Assembly (NCBI GenBank): GCA_004321745.1
Contig: SGYO01000007.1
Span: 1 to 64,000, forward strand
Length of the DNA stretch: 64,000 bases
Direction: 5' to 3'
Source of the DNA: a bacterium
Lineage (GTDB): Bacteria; Fidelibacterota; Marinisomatia; Marinisomatales; UBA1611
Made by a program: the position numbers and the translations under genes. Under the pieces are notes generated by a model, which ran no database searches, had not been told where the DNA came from, and saw only the letters and a program-made list of their open reading frames with translations. This document shows positions 35,055 to 46,289 of this stretch, one piece after another (the first letter of the stretch is position 1; each line of letters starts with the position of its first letter).

Positions 35055-36365
35055 TTGGAAGGTGTTAGTCAAAGGCATTTAAGTTTATTTGCAGCCATGT
35101 CACTTGTTGTTTCAAGTATGATTGGGACAGGGGTTTTTACTAGCCTCGGATATCAATTAAATGATATTCAATCTGGATTTTCAATTTTAATGTTATGGCT
35201 TATTGGCGGAGTTATTTCTTTATTTGGTGCGTTGTGTTACAGTGAATTAGGGGCAGCATTACCTAAGTCAGGTGGCGAGTATTATTTGCTCTCTAGAATT
35301 TTGCACCCCTCAATTGGTTTATCTGCGGGCATAGTATCCGCAACAGTTGGTTTTTCTGCACCTGCGGTTATAGCAGCAATTGCATTGGCAAATTATTTGA
35401 AACCAGTTTTCCCGGTCATTAATGAAAAATTTTTTGCAATCATTGTCATATTGGCTATAAACGCCATTCATGCATTTAGTCTTAGATTCGGAAAATTTTT
35501 TCAGACTTGGTCAACATCATTTAAACTTTTAATAATGTTCTTATTTATTTTTGCTGGTATTTTTTCTTTGGATAAGCAGGATATTTCATTTCTTCCAAAT
35601 TTATCCGATTTGGATATATTGTTCAGCCCAGAGTTTGCTGTTAATCTTGTATGGGTTTCATATGCGTATGCAGGATGGAATTCTAGTATATATGTTGTGG
35701 GTGAAATTCAGAAACCAGGCAAAAATATTTTTAGATCAATTTTGATTGGCACAACTGTGGTCACATTTTTATATATACTTTTAAATTATGTATTTCTCAT
35801 TGTGTCTCCAATCAGTGATTTGAGAGGTGAAATTGAGGTAGGTTACATTTCAGGATTAAGTTTATTTGGAGTTAAATATGCAGGCTACATATCACTATTG
35901 ATTGGGTTATTATTACTCTCAACTGTTAGCAGTTACATCTATGTAGGTCCTAGAATTATTCAAGCAATCGGTAAAGATTATGATCAGTTATCATTTTTAT
36001 CAAAAATAAATGAAAATGGTATTCCATTTAATGCTTTTACAGCCCAGCTTGTCATAAGTTTAGTTTTTATATTAACCTCAACATTTAAACAGGTAGTTCT
36101 ATACACGGGAATTATACTAATTATTACGACGACTACTACTGTTTGCTCACTTTTATATTTGCGAATTATAGAACCAGACCTTAAAAGACCATACAGGACA
36201 TGGGGGTATCCATATACTCCCATTACATTTGTTATGCTAAATTTATGGGTGCTTTTTTATACATTCACCATACAACCAGTAGAATCAATTGTTGGAGTAT
36301 GTATGATGATATTTAGTTTGGGATTATTTTACATATTAAAGGAAGAAAGTAAATATGAATCTTAA
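35055..36365 (+). CDS. APC family amino acid permease
   Basis: 436 residues and about twelve helices. Helix 1 'LSLFAAMSLVVSSMIGTGVF' contains the GTG-type unwound substrate site of LeuT-fold APC carriers, and 'GGVISLFGALCYSELGAALP' is the second family motif. It probably imports or exchanges amino acids. The start is TTG at 35055; the next Met would remove helix 1. It overlaps dut by 11 bases. Confidence 0.87.
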   Translation: MEGVSQRHLSLFAAMSLVVSSMIGTGVFTSLGYQLNDIQSGFSILMLWLIGGVISLFGALCYSELGAALPKSGGEYYLLSRILHPSIGLSAGIVSATVGFSAPAVIAAIALANYLKPVFPVINEKFFAIIVILAINAIHAFSLRFGKFFQTWSTSFKLLIMFLFIFAGIFSLDKQDISFLPNLSDLDILFSPEFAVNLVWVSYAYAGWNSSIYVVGEIQKPGKNIFRSILIGTTVVTFLYILLNYVFLIVSPISDLRGEIEVGYISGLSLFGVKYAGYISLLIGLLLLSTVSSYIYVGPRIIQAIGKDYDQLSFLSKINENGIPFNAFTAQLVISLVFILTSTFKQVVLYTGIILIITTTTTVCSLLYLRIIEPDLKRPYRTWGYPYTPITFVMLNLWVLFYTFTIQPVESIVGVCMMIFSLGLFYILKEESKYES

Positions 36366-36792
36366 GATAAAGCCAGTTAACGAAGTTGTAAGAAAAATGT
36401 ATGAAAATCACAGTCATTTTCATCAGGGAGATTCTGGGTTAGATCTTTATATTATTGAGAACCAAATTATAAATCCTAAAGAAACAGTTCGAATTAAACT
36501 TGGGATATCTTGTGAAAATCTTGATGGGGTTTCATATTTTTTAATGCCCCGCTCAAGCATTTCAAATACACCACTACGTTTAGCTAATGCTGTTGGATTG
36601 ATAGACGCTGGTTATAGAGGTGAAATAATAGCTGCGGTTGACAATATTAAAGATATACCTTACAAAGTTGAGATTGGGCAGAGGCTATTTCAAATTGTTG
36701 CTATGGATGGTTCATCTATTCGATTTGACATTAGCGATAGTTTGTCAGATTCTTCTAGAGGTACAGCCGGATTTGGTAGCACAGGAAAATAA
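36355..36792 (+). CDS. dut: dUTP diphosphatase
   Basis: 145 residues, normal trimeric dUTPase length. Motifs in order: 'GDSGLDLYI', 'PRSSISNTPLRLAN', 'GLIDAGYRGEI', 'QRLFQIV' and C-terminal 'RGTAGFGSTGK'. It hydrolyses dUTP to dUMP, keeping uracil out of DNA. Its start overlaps the end of the permease gene by 11 bases. The groESL leader follows. Confidence 0.95.
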   Translation: MNLKIKPVNEVVRKMYENHSHFHQGDSGLDLYIIENQIINPKETVRIKLGISCENLDGVSYFLMPRSSISNTPLRLANAVGLIDAGYRGEIIAAVDNIKDIPYKVEIGQRLFQIVAMDGSSIRFDISDSLSDSSRGTAGFGSTGK

Positions 36793-36812
36793 TTAATTTC
36801 TCTGACAAAATG

Positions 36813-36841
36813 ACATCATATTTGTTTCATTCATATGATGT
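36813..36841. promoter_or_regulatory. 9-bp inverted repeat between dut and groES
   Basis: ACATCATAT (36813-36821) and ATATGATGT (36833-36841) are perfect reverse complements with an 11-base spacer. The element lies about 155 bases before groES. It differs from the CIRCE consensus TTAGCACTC-N9-GAGTGCTAA. There is no T-run after it, so it is a poor terminator; a heat-shock operator is possible. Confidence 0.4.
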
Positions 36842-36909
36842 TATGCACGAAATTTAGATCTGGAATAATATTTGTGATACATAAATGGAATACATTTATT
36901 TAATGGTTG

Positions 36910-36938
36910 TTGAAAATTCTACTAATATTAGGTATTTT
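36910..36938 (+). promoter_or_regulatory. Candidate groESL promoter
   Basis: TTGAAA (36910-36915), 17 bases, then TATTTT (36933-36938) resembles a sigma-70 promoter, leaving a leader of roughly 50 bases before groES. AAGGAG at 36983-36988 is the ribosome site. Confidence 0.35.
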
Positions 36939-36996
36939 TCCGCCCGTTATTTAAATGTTCAAAATTTATTTAAAACACAAATAAGGAGTTAAAAAA

Positions 36997-37287
36997 ATGG
37001 GTTTAAGTTTAAAACCATTATCTGACAGAGTTGTAATTGAAGCAGCTGCTGCAGAAGAAAAATCATCTGGTGGTATAATTTTACCAGACACTGCTCAAGA
37101 AAAACCACAGCAAGGAACTGTTGTTGCAGTTGGACCAGGTAAAGTAAGTGATTCTGGGACATTAATTGAAATGTCAGTAAAAGAAGGTGATAAAATTTTG
37201 TATGGTAAGTATTCTGGCACCGAAGTTAATGTTGCTGGTACTGACTACATAATCATGCGCGAGAGTGATATTCTCGCAGTAATGTAA
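36997..37287 (+). CDS. groES: Co-chaperonin GroES
   Basis: 96 residues. '[19 protein letters not shown]', the mobile loop '[20 protein letters not shown]' and '[11 protein letters not shown]' are standard GroES. It caps GroEL during ATP-driven folding. Well-formed AAGGAG ribosome sites precede both groES and groEL, and eleven bases separate the two genes. Confidence 0.98.
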   Translation: MGLSLKPLSDRVVIEAAAAEEKSSGGIILPDTAQEKPQQGTVVAVGPGKVSDSGTLIEMSVKEGDKILYGKYSGTEVNVAGTDYIIMRESDILAVM

Positions 37288-37295
37288 GGAGTTAA

Positions 37296-38942
<1,647 letters not shown>

Positions 38943-38972
38943 TCATCAACCCATAAGGTCTTAAATTATCGG

Positions 38973-39004
38973 AAAAGCCCCATTTTTAATGGGGCTTTTT
39001 TATT
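38973..39004 (+). terminator. Rho-independent terminator after groEL
   Basis: AAAAGCCCCATT (38973-38984) pairs with AATGGGGCTTTT (38988-38999) around a TTT loop, followed by further T. A 12-bp stem, the strongest terminator in the window. Confidence 0.95.
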
Positions 39005-39057
39005 TATAAAAACTTCATGTTCATAAAAGATGGCTTGAGTAATTTTTTGATTCGAAA

Positions 39058-41763
39058 ATGAAACAAAAATTGAAAAAACTTTTTATCATCGACGGTTATG
39101 CAATATTGTATAGAGCCCATTATGCATTAATTCGTAATCCTCTTATTACTAGCTATGGTTTTCATACCAGCGCTTTATTTGGTTTTACAAATCAATTAAT
39201 TAAGATTATCAAAGATGAAAACCCTGACTACTTAGTTTGCGCTTTTGATTCGAAGGAAAAGACCTTCCGTCATAAAATCTATTCTGATTACAAAGCTAAT
39301 CGACCCAAGATGCCTGAGGAATTACAAAATCAAATTCCTCATTTGTGGGAATTACTAGATGGAATGAATATCCCAGTTCTAAGAAAGCCAGGTTATGAAG
39401 CGGATGATATTATTGGTACTGTAACTGAATCTGTTTTAGATAAAAAAATTGAATCATTCATAGTTAGTGGAGATAAAGATTTCATGCAGCTTATCAACGA
39501 TAAAGTTTTTCTTTACACCCCAGGTAAAAGAAATTCTGCTCCTGATATCTATGATAAGGATGGCGTTATTAAAAAATGGGGATTACCTCCGGAGAAAATT
39601 ATTGATTTATTAGCCCTAATGGGTGATTCTTCTGATAATGTTCCAGGTGTAGCAGGCGTTGGCGTTAAAACAGCTGTTAAATTGTTGAAAGAATATGATA
39701 ATATTGAATCTGTTTTAAATAACGCTTCAAAAATATCAAATAAGCGAGTGCATAACGGTTTAATTAATGGCAGAGATAAAGCTTTTTTAAGTAAAGAATT
39801 AGTCACAATTATCAAGGACGTTGATGTAGATACTAATGTTGAAAATTTTTTATTGAAATCTTTTGATCAAGAGGCATTAGGAAAAAAATTTGAAGAATTA
39901 GAATTTTATGCCTTATTAAAATATCTTGCTATTGATGCACCTGAGAAGATTACTAAAAGAGAAGAGAAAAATTACCAGACTATATTAGATCTTAAAGTCT
40001 TGAAAGAGATGGTTGATGAACTAAAGAATGCCAAATATGTGTCTATTGATCTAGAGACGACTTCTGTAAACCCAATGCTTGCAGAAATAGTTGGTATCAG
40101 TGTATCGTATAACAAAAACTGTGCTTTTTATATACCCATAATTTATCCTGAAAAAAAGAAAAATAATTTTGGCGATAATGACCTCGAAGTTGCTTTAAGT
40201 GTAATGAAAGAATTTCTTGAAAATAAAGATATCAGGAAGGTCGGACAAAATATAAAATATGATGCCTTGATTCTAAACAGGCATGGTGTAAAAGTATCTA
40301 ATATATTTTTAGACACCATGATAGCAGCACATATCTTAAATCCTGCTGCTAGATCCTATAAATTAGATGTTCTGAGCATTGAATTTTTAAATTACAATAT
40401 GGTTCCTATTGAAGAGCTCATTGGTAAAGGGAAAGATCAAATAACGATGGATCTTGTGCCGTTAGATAAAATATCATATTATGCAGCTGAAGATGCAGAT
40501 ATTGTCTTTCAACTAGTTGAAATTTTTGCACCCAAGCTTGAAGAAAATGGGCAATTAAATTTTTTCGCTGATATTGAAATGCCATTAATAGATGTTTTAA
40601 TGAAAATGGAAATCGAAGGTGTTTATGTAGATGAAGATTTACTAAATGAAATGTCTTTAAATGTTGGTGACAGATTAGATTTACTTGTAAAGGAAATTTA
40701 TAATATCGCTGAAGAAGAGTTTAATATTAATTCAACACAACAGCTTGCCAAAATATTATTTGACGATTTAAAACTTACTCAAATAAAGAAAAGGTCTACT
40801 GCTGAAAATGTGTTAAAAGAACTTGTGAATGAGCATGAGCTTCCTGAACTGATACTGTCTTATCGCAAGCTAAATAAATTAAAAAATACTTACATCGATG
40901 CTTTACCTGCATCGATAAATAAAAATACAAAAAGGATTCATTCCACATTTAATCAAACGATAGCAGCAACTGGCAGGTTATCAAGTACAGGGCCAAATTT
41001 TCAGAACATACCCATACGCACTGTCGATGGAAGAGAGATCAGAAAATCATTTATAGCTCAACAAAAAAATTGGGGAATTTTTTCTGCAGATTATTCACAA
41101 ATTGAATTAAGGATAATGGCCCATTTATCAAGAGATAAAGAATTATGTAAAGCTTTTAAAGATAATCTTGATATTCATGATCGCACTGCTAGTTTAATAT
41201 ATAATGTTCCACTAGATGATGTTCAGTCTGAGATGAGAAGAACAGCAAAAGTTATTAATTTTGGTATTATGTATGGAGCTGGGCCATTTAGAATAAGTCA
41301 AGAGCTTGGAATATCTAGAAGCGCGGCTCAAGAAATTATTAAGCAGTATTTCATTCAATATTCTGGTATACAAAATTACATTGATGATACACTTTCAAAG
41401 GCAAGGTCTGATAATTATGTTGAAACTATTTTAGGCAGAAGAAGATATGTATGGGATGTAAACAGTGAGAATGCACTCAAAAAACAAGCTGCAGAGAGAG
41501 TAGCGATTAATATGCCAATCCAAGGATCAGCAGCTGAATTGATTAAAATTGCAATGATTGACATTCAAAAAAATATAGAAAATGATAAATTAAACTCTAA
41601 AATGATATTACAGATTCATGATGAACTATTATTTGAATACCCTTTCGATGAGGAAGAACATCTAATATCAATGGTAAAAAAATCTATGGAGAATGCGATG
41701 AGTCTTAAAGTCCCAATAATTGTAGATTATGGTTTTGGAAAAGATTGGTTTGAAGCACATTAA
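39058..41763 (+). CDS. polA: DNA polymerase I
   Basis: 901 residues. The 5' nuclease domain covers about 1-290 ('YRAHYALIRNPL', 'GYEADDIIGT', 'GDSSDNVPGV'). The 3'-5' exonuclease keeps its acidic residues in 'SIDLETTSVNP' (near 327), 'VGQNIKYDALIL' and 'YAAEDADIV', so proofreading appears intact. The polymerase shows motif A 'DYSQIELRIMAHLSRD', O-helix 'RRTAKVINFGIMYG' with Phe at the ddNTP-discrimination position, and motif C 'QIHDELLFE'. It fills gaps and removes RNA primers. It stands after the groEL terminator and before an ABC pair. Confidence 0.97.
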   Translation: MKQKLKKLFIIDGYAILYRAHYALIRNPLITSYGFHTSALFGFTNQLIKIIKDENPDYLVCAFDSKEKTFRHKIYSDYKANRPKMPEELQNQIPHLWELLDGMNIPVLRKPGYEADDIIGTVTESVLDKKIESFIVSGDKDFMQLINDKVFLYTPGKRNSAPDIYDKDGVIKKWGLPPEKIIDLLALMGDSSDNVPGVAGVGVKTAVKLLKEYDNIESVLNNASKISNKRVHNGLINGRDKAFLSKELVTIIKDVDVDTNVENFLLKSFDQEALGKKFEELEFYALLKYLAIDAPEKITKREEKNYQTILDLKVLKEMVDELKNAKYVSIDLETTSVNPMLAEIVGISVSYNKNCAFYIPIIYPEKKKNNFGDNDLEVALSVMKEFLENKDIRKVGQNIKYDALILNRHGVKVSNIFLDTMIAAHILNPAARSYKLDVLSIEFLNYNMVPIEELIGKGKDQITMDLVPLDKISYYAAEDADIVFQLVEIFAPKLEENGQLNFFADIEMPLIDVLMKMEIEGVYVDEDLLNEMSLNVGDRLDLLVKEIYNIAEEEFNINSTQQLAKILFDDLKLTQIKKRSTAENVLKELVNEHELPELILSYRKLNKLKNTYIDALPASINKNTKRIHSTFNQTIAATGRLSSTGPNFQNIPIRTVDGREIRKSFIAQQKNWGIFSADYSQIELRIMAHLSRDKELCKAFKDNLDIHDRTASLIYNVPLDDVQSEMRRTAKVINFGIMYGAGPFRISQELGISRSAAQEIIKQYFIQYSGIQNYIDDTLSKARSDNYVETILGRRRYVWDVNSENALKKQAAERVAINMPIQGSAAELIKIAMIDIQKNIENDKLNSKMILQIHDELLFEYPFDEEEHLISMVKKSMENAMSLKVPIIVDYGFGKDWFEAH

Positions 41764-41772
41764 GTATATGTA

Positions 41773-42699
41773 ATGGAAGCAAGTATTACTTTAAAAAAAG
41801 TCGGCAAAAAAATTGATGATAAAACAATTGTGGCTGGATTAACCTTTGGAATAGAGAGAGGTTCTTTAGTTGCAATTATAGGCGCTAATGACACTGGAAA
41901 ATCTACACTTTTGAGATTACTTTCCGGAACTGAAAAGCCAGATTATGGTAGTATATTCATTCATGGCCTGGATATGCAAAAGCGTAAAAGAAAAACCCGA
42001 CGCCTAGTTGGTTTTTTACCAAATGAGACTGACTTAGATCCTTGGCTAACTATAGAACAAAACATTAGATTTTCTGCACTATTATATAACGTGAGTGATC
42101 ATGATTATCGTTCACGATTACAATCTTTTTCTAAAATATTAGGAATTGAAGATTTCTTTCATGAAATATCCTCAAATGTCTCATATGGAATTCAGAAAAG
42201 AGCAATGCTTGTTAGAGCACTAATTCATGATCCAGAGATTTTAGTTTTAGATGAGCCTACTGGTTTTATGGATGCTCCATCATCTAGACTAACCTGGGAT
42301 TTATTAAAAAAAATTAAAGGTGAAAAATCGATTATTTATGTTAGTAATTCCTTAGCAGAAGTGGAACAAGCTCATGATAGAATACTTGTTTTTAAAGATG
42401 GTAGGATAATAATGGATGGTAATTTAGATAAATTACTGGAGAGTACTCTAGATTATCATCAATTTCAGATAGAATTTGAAAATTTGAGTGATGAACTGTA
42501 CAAATCATTAAGTAACATAGCGACTGTAGTATCTCCAAGTAGAATTAATAATATTTTTCATTTTTATGGTCGTGAAAGGAATGTGTTTTTTGACATAGTC
42601 AGGGCAGCATCAGAAAATTATATGATTGATCTAAATGTAAAAAAACTTGGTCTTGGTGATTTAATGGATTCTGAATTTGCAGGTGGAGGTTTAGATTGA
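41773..42699 (+). CDS. ABC transporter ATP-binding protein (ABC-2/CcmA-like)
   Basis: 308 residues. Walker A is 'GANDTGKST', with Asp where the second Gly is usual. The signature is 'VSYGIQKRAML', a divergent LSGGQ, and Walker B is 'EILVLDEPTGFMD'. About 90 extra residues follow the nucleotide domain, as in DrrA/CcmA-type exporters. It pairs with the membrane gene that begins inside its stop (TTGA overlap). Heme export (CcmAB) is possible, but no ccm gene follows. Confidence 0.8.
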   Translation: MEASITLKKVGKKIDDKTIVAGLTFGIERGSLVAIIGANDTGKSTLLRLLSGTEKPDYGSIFIHGLDMQKRKRKTRRLVGFLPNETDLDPWLTIEQNIRFSALLYNVSDHDYRSRLQSFSKILGIEDFFHEISSNVSYGIQKRAMLVRALIHDPEILVLDEPTGFMDAPSSRLTWDLLKKIKGEKSIIYVSNSLAEVEQAHDRILVFKDGRIIMDGNLDKLLESTLDYHQFQIEFENLSDELYKSLSNIATVVSPSRINNIFHFYGRERNVFFDIVRAASENYMIDLNVKKLGLGDLMDSEFAGGGLD

Positions 42700-43445
42700 T
42701 CAGAGCATTGTTACTAAGAAGAGTTTGGCTGTTAGGAAATAATTTAACAACTAGTATTGTTATTCTATTCTTGTTTCCATTAAGTATTTTTATTTTTACA
42801 AATTTAGCGCTTAGGAAAGTACCTTCAATTGGATTATATGATATTGAGTTTGATGTATGGATCTATCCGAGTATGATATTTTTGGTAACTGGATTATGCA
42901 TATTACCATCAATTTTTCGAGATGTATTCGATTTAAGAGTTCATAAGAAAGTATTATCCTATTTATCCTTATCTCCATATTCGAAACGTTACATGATATT
43001 GAGTTTCTCTATCGTCTCAGTTGTTGAAAGTTTAATTTTTGGTTTAGTGTCAATTATTTTATTTTCTACATTAATTCCTTATCCTTTTGGATTTATCAAA
43101 ACTATTGGGTTTATATTTTATTTTAGTATTTATATATTTCTTTTATCCAATGTATTCATAACAATTGCAATTTTATCAGATAAATTATCTACAATACTTA
43201 TTTCAGTGTTTGCATTCATATTCTTTTTACTTTTTGGGAGTGGTTTAATTATCAGCCCTAGTTTTTATCCATCTTCGTTGGAAAGCTTACTATCTGTACT
43301 CCCTTTAGCTATGGTAATTAAATCAATGCAGTCTTATTTGTTTAGCGGGTTTATTGATTGGGTTTTTACGGTCATTCCTCTTCTAACGGGTTTATTATTA
43401 TTAAGCCTAAATTCAATTTTAATTAGAAATAAACTAAGACAATAA
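42696..43445 (+). CDS. ABC-2 type permease
   Basis: 249 residues with six hydrophobic helices and a conserved-looking cytosolic segment 'FDLRVHKKVLSYLSLSPYSK', typical of the coupling region of ABC-2/CcmB permeases. The start is TTG at 42696, overlapping the ATPase stop by four bases. The two gene products should form one exporter; the substrate is unknown. Confidence 0.78.
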   Translation: MIRALLLRRVWLLGNNLTTSIVILFLFPLSIFIFTNLALRKVPSIGLYDIEFDVWIYPSMIFLVTGLCILPSIFRDVFDLRVHKKVLSYLSLSPYSKRYMILSFSIVSVVESLIFGLVSIILFSTLIPYPFGFIKTIGFIFYFSIYIFLLSNVFITIAILSDKLSTILISVFAFIFFLLFGSGLIISPSFYPSSLESLLSVLPLAMVIKSMQSYLFSGFIDWVFTVIPLLTGLLLLSLNSILIRNKLRQ

Positions 43446-43490
43446 GTCTGTTGTAATTTAAAAATCATTTAATATAGATTATTTCTCTCC

Positions 43491-44612
43491 ATGAAGAATG
43501 ACAAGATCATAGGGCCTAGAGCATATATTAATCTTGATAGGTGTAGGTCGAATCTCATAGCTATAAAAAAAACGGTTGGAGATAAAAAACTTCTATGCGT
43601 AGTTAAAGCAAATGGTTATGGGCATGGCTCAGTCAAAATAGCAAAATCCATCGCAAATATAAAAAATGTACAATTTGCTGTTTTTTCATTCGATGAAGCA
43701 CTAGAACTACGTAAAGCAAAAATAAAAAATGAAATATTAGTATTTTCTAAATTGCAGAAAAATAACATTGAGTTAGCCTATAAAGAAAATATCATTCTTA
43801 ACCTTTCTTCTTTTGATGATATAGAGCACATTGAATCATTTTACTTAAAGAATAAAGTATCACCAAAATATCATCTAAAATTTGACACAGGAATGACGCG
43901 TCTTGGATTTGACCTTAATGATGCAGAAGCCATTTATGAGAGTTTAAGTAAACCTTTACATCCTTATGTTGAGGGTGTATACACACATTTTGCTACAGCA
44001 GATGAAGGTGATTTATCTTATGCAAAAAAACAGTTAAGTGATTTTAAAATGGTGGTTAGAAAAGTTGAAAGGTTTGGTTTAAAATTTAAATTTATTCATT
44101 GTTCCAATAGTGGTGCTGTATTGAACTTAGAGAAATCGTATTTTAACATGGTAAGAGTTGGAATGCTTTTATATGGTGCATTGCCCTCCAATGAAGTAAT
44201 TGATAATATTGGCATTAAGCCAGTTATGAGCTTTTGTGGTAGTATTGTAAATGTTAGAAAAGTCAAAAAAAATACGCCAGTCAGTTATGGAGGTGTCTAT
44301 AAGACAGCGTCAGATACAAATATTGCAGTAATACAGACAGGTTTCGCTGACGGGTTTCCTAGGCCATGGTTTGAGCAGGGTTATGTGATTTATAATGGGC
44401 AAAAATTTAAGATCGCTGGACGAGTTTGCATGGATCAGTTGATGGTTGACTTTGGTAATGTAGTTCCAGGGCTAGGCGATGATGTTTTGTTTTTTGGCGA
44501 AAATCAGATTGGAAAATTACCTGTTGAGAACATTGCTGATCAGATAAATAGTACACCTTATGTTTTGTTCACAGCTGTAGGCGGCAGAACAAAATTAATT
44601 TATATAAATTAA
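43491..44612 (+). CDS. alr: Alanine racemase
   Basis: 373 residues. The PLP Lys is K39 in 'CVVKANGYGHG'. The second catalytic residue lies in 'PVSYGGVYKT'. 'HCSNSGAVL', 'MVRVGMLLYG' and 'GRVCMDQLMVDFG' match the family. It makes D-alanine for peptidoglycan. TrhO and a GST-like gene follow closely on the same strand. Confidence 0.95.
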   Translation: MKNDKIIGPRAYINLDRCRSNLIAIKKTVGDKKLLCVVKANGYGHGSVKIAKSIANIKNVQFAVFSFDEALELRKAKIKNEILVFSKLQKNNIELAYKENIILNLSSFDDIEHIESFYLKNKVSPKYHLKFDTGMTRLGFDLNDAEAIYESLSKPLHPYVEGVYTHFATADEGDLSYAKKQLSDFKMVVRKVERFGLKFKFIHCSNSGAVLNLEKSYFNMVRVGMLLYGALPSNEVIDNIGIKPVMSFCGSIVNVRKVKKNTPVSYGGVYKTASDTNIAVIQTGFADGFPRPWFEQGYVIYNGQKFKIAGRVCMDQLMVDFGNVVPGLGDDVLFFGENQIGKLPVENIADQINSTPYVLFTAVGGRTKLIYIN

Positions 44613-44621
44613 TAATTTATT

Positions 44622-45635
44622 TTGAAGAAATTGTACAATCAAAAAAGCAAAGATTTATTAGTAAAAAAACTTGAATCTGAAGACTTCAATCGAACAACCT
44701 GTTCATTTTATAAATACGTAAACATTGTTGATCCCTTAACATTTAGAGATAAAGTTTATGAAGAATTTGATAGTCTTGAAATTTTAGGGAGGATATATAT
44801 TGCCAAAGAGGGGGTAAATGCTCAAATTAGTGTGCCAGAAAAAAATTGGGGTATATTTTTGAAATTGATAAGCAATATAAAATTGTTTAATGATGTCGAT
44901 ATAAAAACTGCCATTAATGATGGAATTTCTTTTTATAAGCTAGTTGTGAAAGTAAAAAAAGAAATAGTTGCTTACAACATTCCAAAAAGTAAGTTTAATA
45001 TGGATATTGTTGGTGAACATTTAAATACAAAGCAATTTAATGAAGCTATTGAGAATTCGAATACTACAGTTATAGATATGCGTAATATTTATGAGAGCGA
45101 AGTTGGGCAGTTTATTTCAGCAGAAATACCACTAGTTGAAAAATCTAAAGATTTACTTCCTGAAGTAAGGAGAATGTTGAAAGGTAGAGAGCATCATCAA
45201 GTATTACTCTATTGTACTGGGGGCATTCGCTGTGAGAAGGCTAGTTCATTTTTAATTAATGAAGGTATAAAAAATGTCAAGCAGTTACAAGGCGGTATAA
45301 TTCAATATGCTCATGATGTTAAGAAAGAGGGCTTAGAATCTAAATTTATAGGTAAAAATTTTGTATTTGATGCTAGGCTTGGTGAAAGGGTGACGGAAGA
45401 TATTATTTCAACATGTCATTTGTGTGGAGAGACATCTGATTGTCATAAAGATTGTAAAAATGATGCTTGTCATATTCTTTTTATACAGTGTTCAATATGC
45501 GATGAGAAGTTAAATGGATGTTGCTCTATTGAATGTAAAAAAATAGCTTCTTTACCAATTGCTGAGCAGATAAAATATAGAAAGAATCAGAAATTTGTTG
45601 ATAAAAGACGCTATTTTAAAAGTACTAAACTTTAA
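44622..45635 (+). CDS. trhO: tRNA uridine 5-hydroxylase, rhodanese family
   Basis: 337 residues matching E. coli TrhO (YceA). The N-terminal domain has 'TCSFYKYVNIVDPLTFRD' and 'GRIYIAKEGVNAQISVP'. The rhodanese loop 'YCTGGIRCEKASS' carries the catalytic Cys near residue 198. A C-terminal Cys/His cluster ('CHLCGETSDCHKDC', 'CSICDEKLNGCCS') probably binds a metal. It performs oxygen-dependent hydroxylation of U34 in some tRNAs. The start is TTG at 44622. Confidence 0.92.
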   Translation: MKKLYNQKSKDLLVKKLESEDFNRTTCSFYKYVNIVDPLTFRDKVYEEFDSLEILGRIYIAKEGVNAQISVPEKNWGIFLKLISNIKLFNDVDIKTAINDGISFYKLVVKVKKEIVAYNIPKSKFNMDIVGEHLNTKQFNEAIENSNTTVIDMRNIYESEVGQFISAEIPLVEKSKDLLPEVRRMLKGREHHQVLLYCTGGIRCEKASSFLINEGIKNVKQLQGGIIQYAHDVKKEGLESKFIGKNFVFDARLGERVTEDIISTCHLCGETSDCHKDCKNDACHILFIQCSICDEKLNGCCSIECKKIASLPIAEQIKYRKNQKFVDKRRYFKSTKL

Positions 45636-45646
45636 ATCATAAAAAA

Positions 45647-46285
45647 TTGAAATTGCCAATTCTATACTCATTTCGTCGCTGCCCATATGCTATGCGAGCT
45701 AGAATGGCCTTATATTATTCTAAAATAGATTATGAACATCGTGAAATTTTACTTAGAAATAGGCCCGAAAAATTATATCAACTGTCACAAAAAGGAACTG
45801 TTCCAGTATTAGAGCTGCCAAATGGTGATGTAATTGATGAAAGTTTTAATATTATGAAATGGGCATTATCTATAAATGATCCAGAAATGTGGTTTGATAA
45901 ACATAAGGAAGAGCAAGTTGATTTGATAAAGCTAAATGATGATAAATTTAAAAAATGGTTAGACAAGTATAAATACCATGTTCGTTTTCCAGAGTATCCA
46001 TTAGAGTATTATAGAAGAGAGTGTGAGAAAATATTAGACATTTATGAAGTTAGACTCAAAGATAAATCCTTTCTTTTTGGCGCTACAATATCTCTAGCAG
46101 ATGTTGCTATCATGCCTTTTGTTCGTCAATTTTCTAATGTGGACATTGGTTATTTTAATAACGGGTTCACTTTTCTTTCAAAATGGAAACAAAGCTTAAT
46201 ATCATTAGAAATTTTTTCTAAGATGATGAATAAGTTTGAAGTTTGGGAGGAAAATAAGGATGGGGAGAGTATCTTATTTACTTAA
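45647..46285 (+). CDS. Glutathione S-transferase family protein
   Basis: 212 residues. Thioredoxin-like N-domain 'LPILYSFRRCPYAMRARMAL' with the active Cys12 in 'RCPYAMRAR', then 'GTVPVLELPNGDVIDESFNIMKW'. The C-terminal helical domain has 'ISLADVAIMPFVRQF'. It is closest in pattern to single-Cys GST proteins. The start is TTG at 45647; no ATG lies upstream. It is convergent with the small coiled-coil gene. Confidence 0.83.
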   Translation: MKLPILYSFRRCPYAMRARMALYYSKIDYEHREILLRNRPEKLYQLSQKGTVPVLELPNGDVIDESFNIMKWALSINDPEMWFDKHKEEQVDLIKLNDDKFKKWLDKYKYHVRFPEYPLEYYRRECEKILDIYEVRLKDKSFLFGATISLADVAIMPFVRQFSNVDIGYFNNGFTFLSKWKQSLISLEIFSKMMNKFEVWEENKDGESILFT

Positions 46286-46289
46286 CTTT

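Noticed and set aside
36793-36996. CIRCE operator before groESL
   Set aside because: No TTAGCACTC/GAGTGCTAA pair found; only the unrelated 9-bp palindrome.
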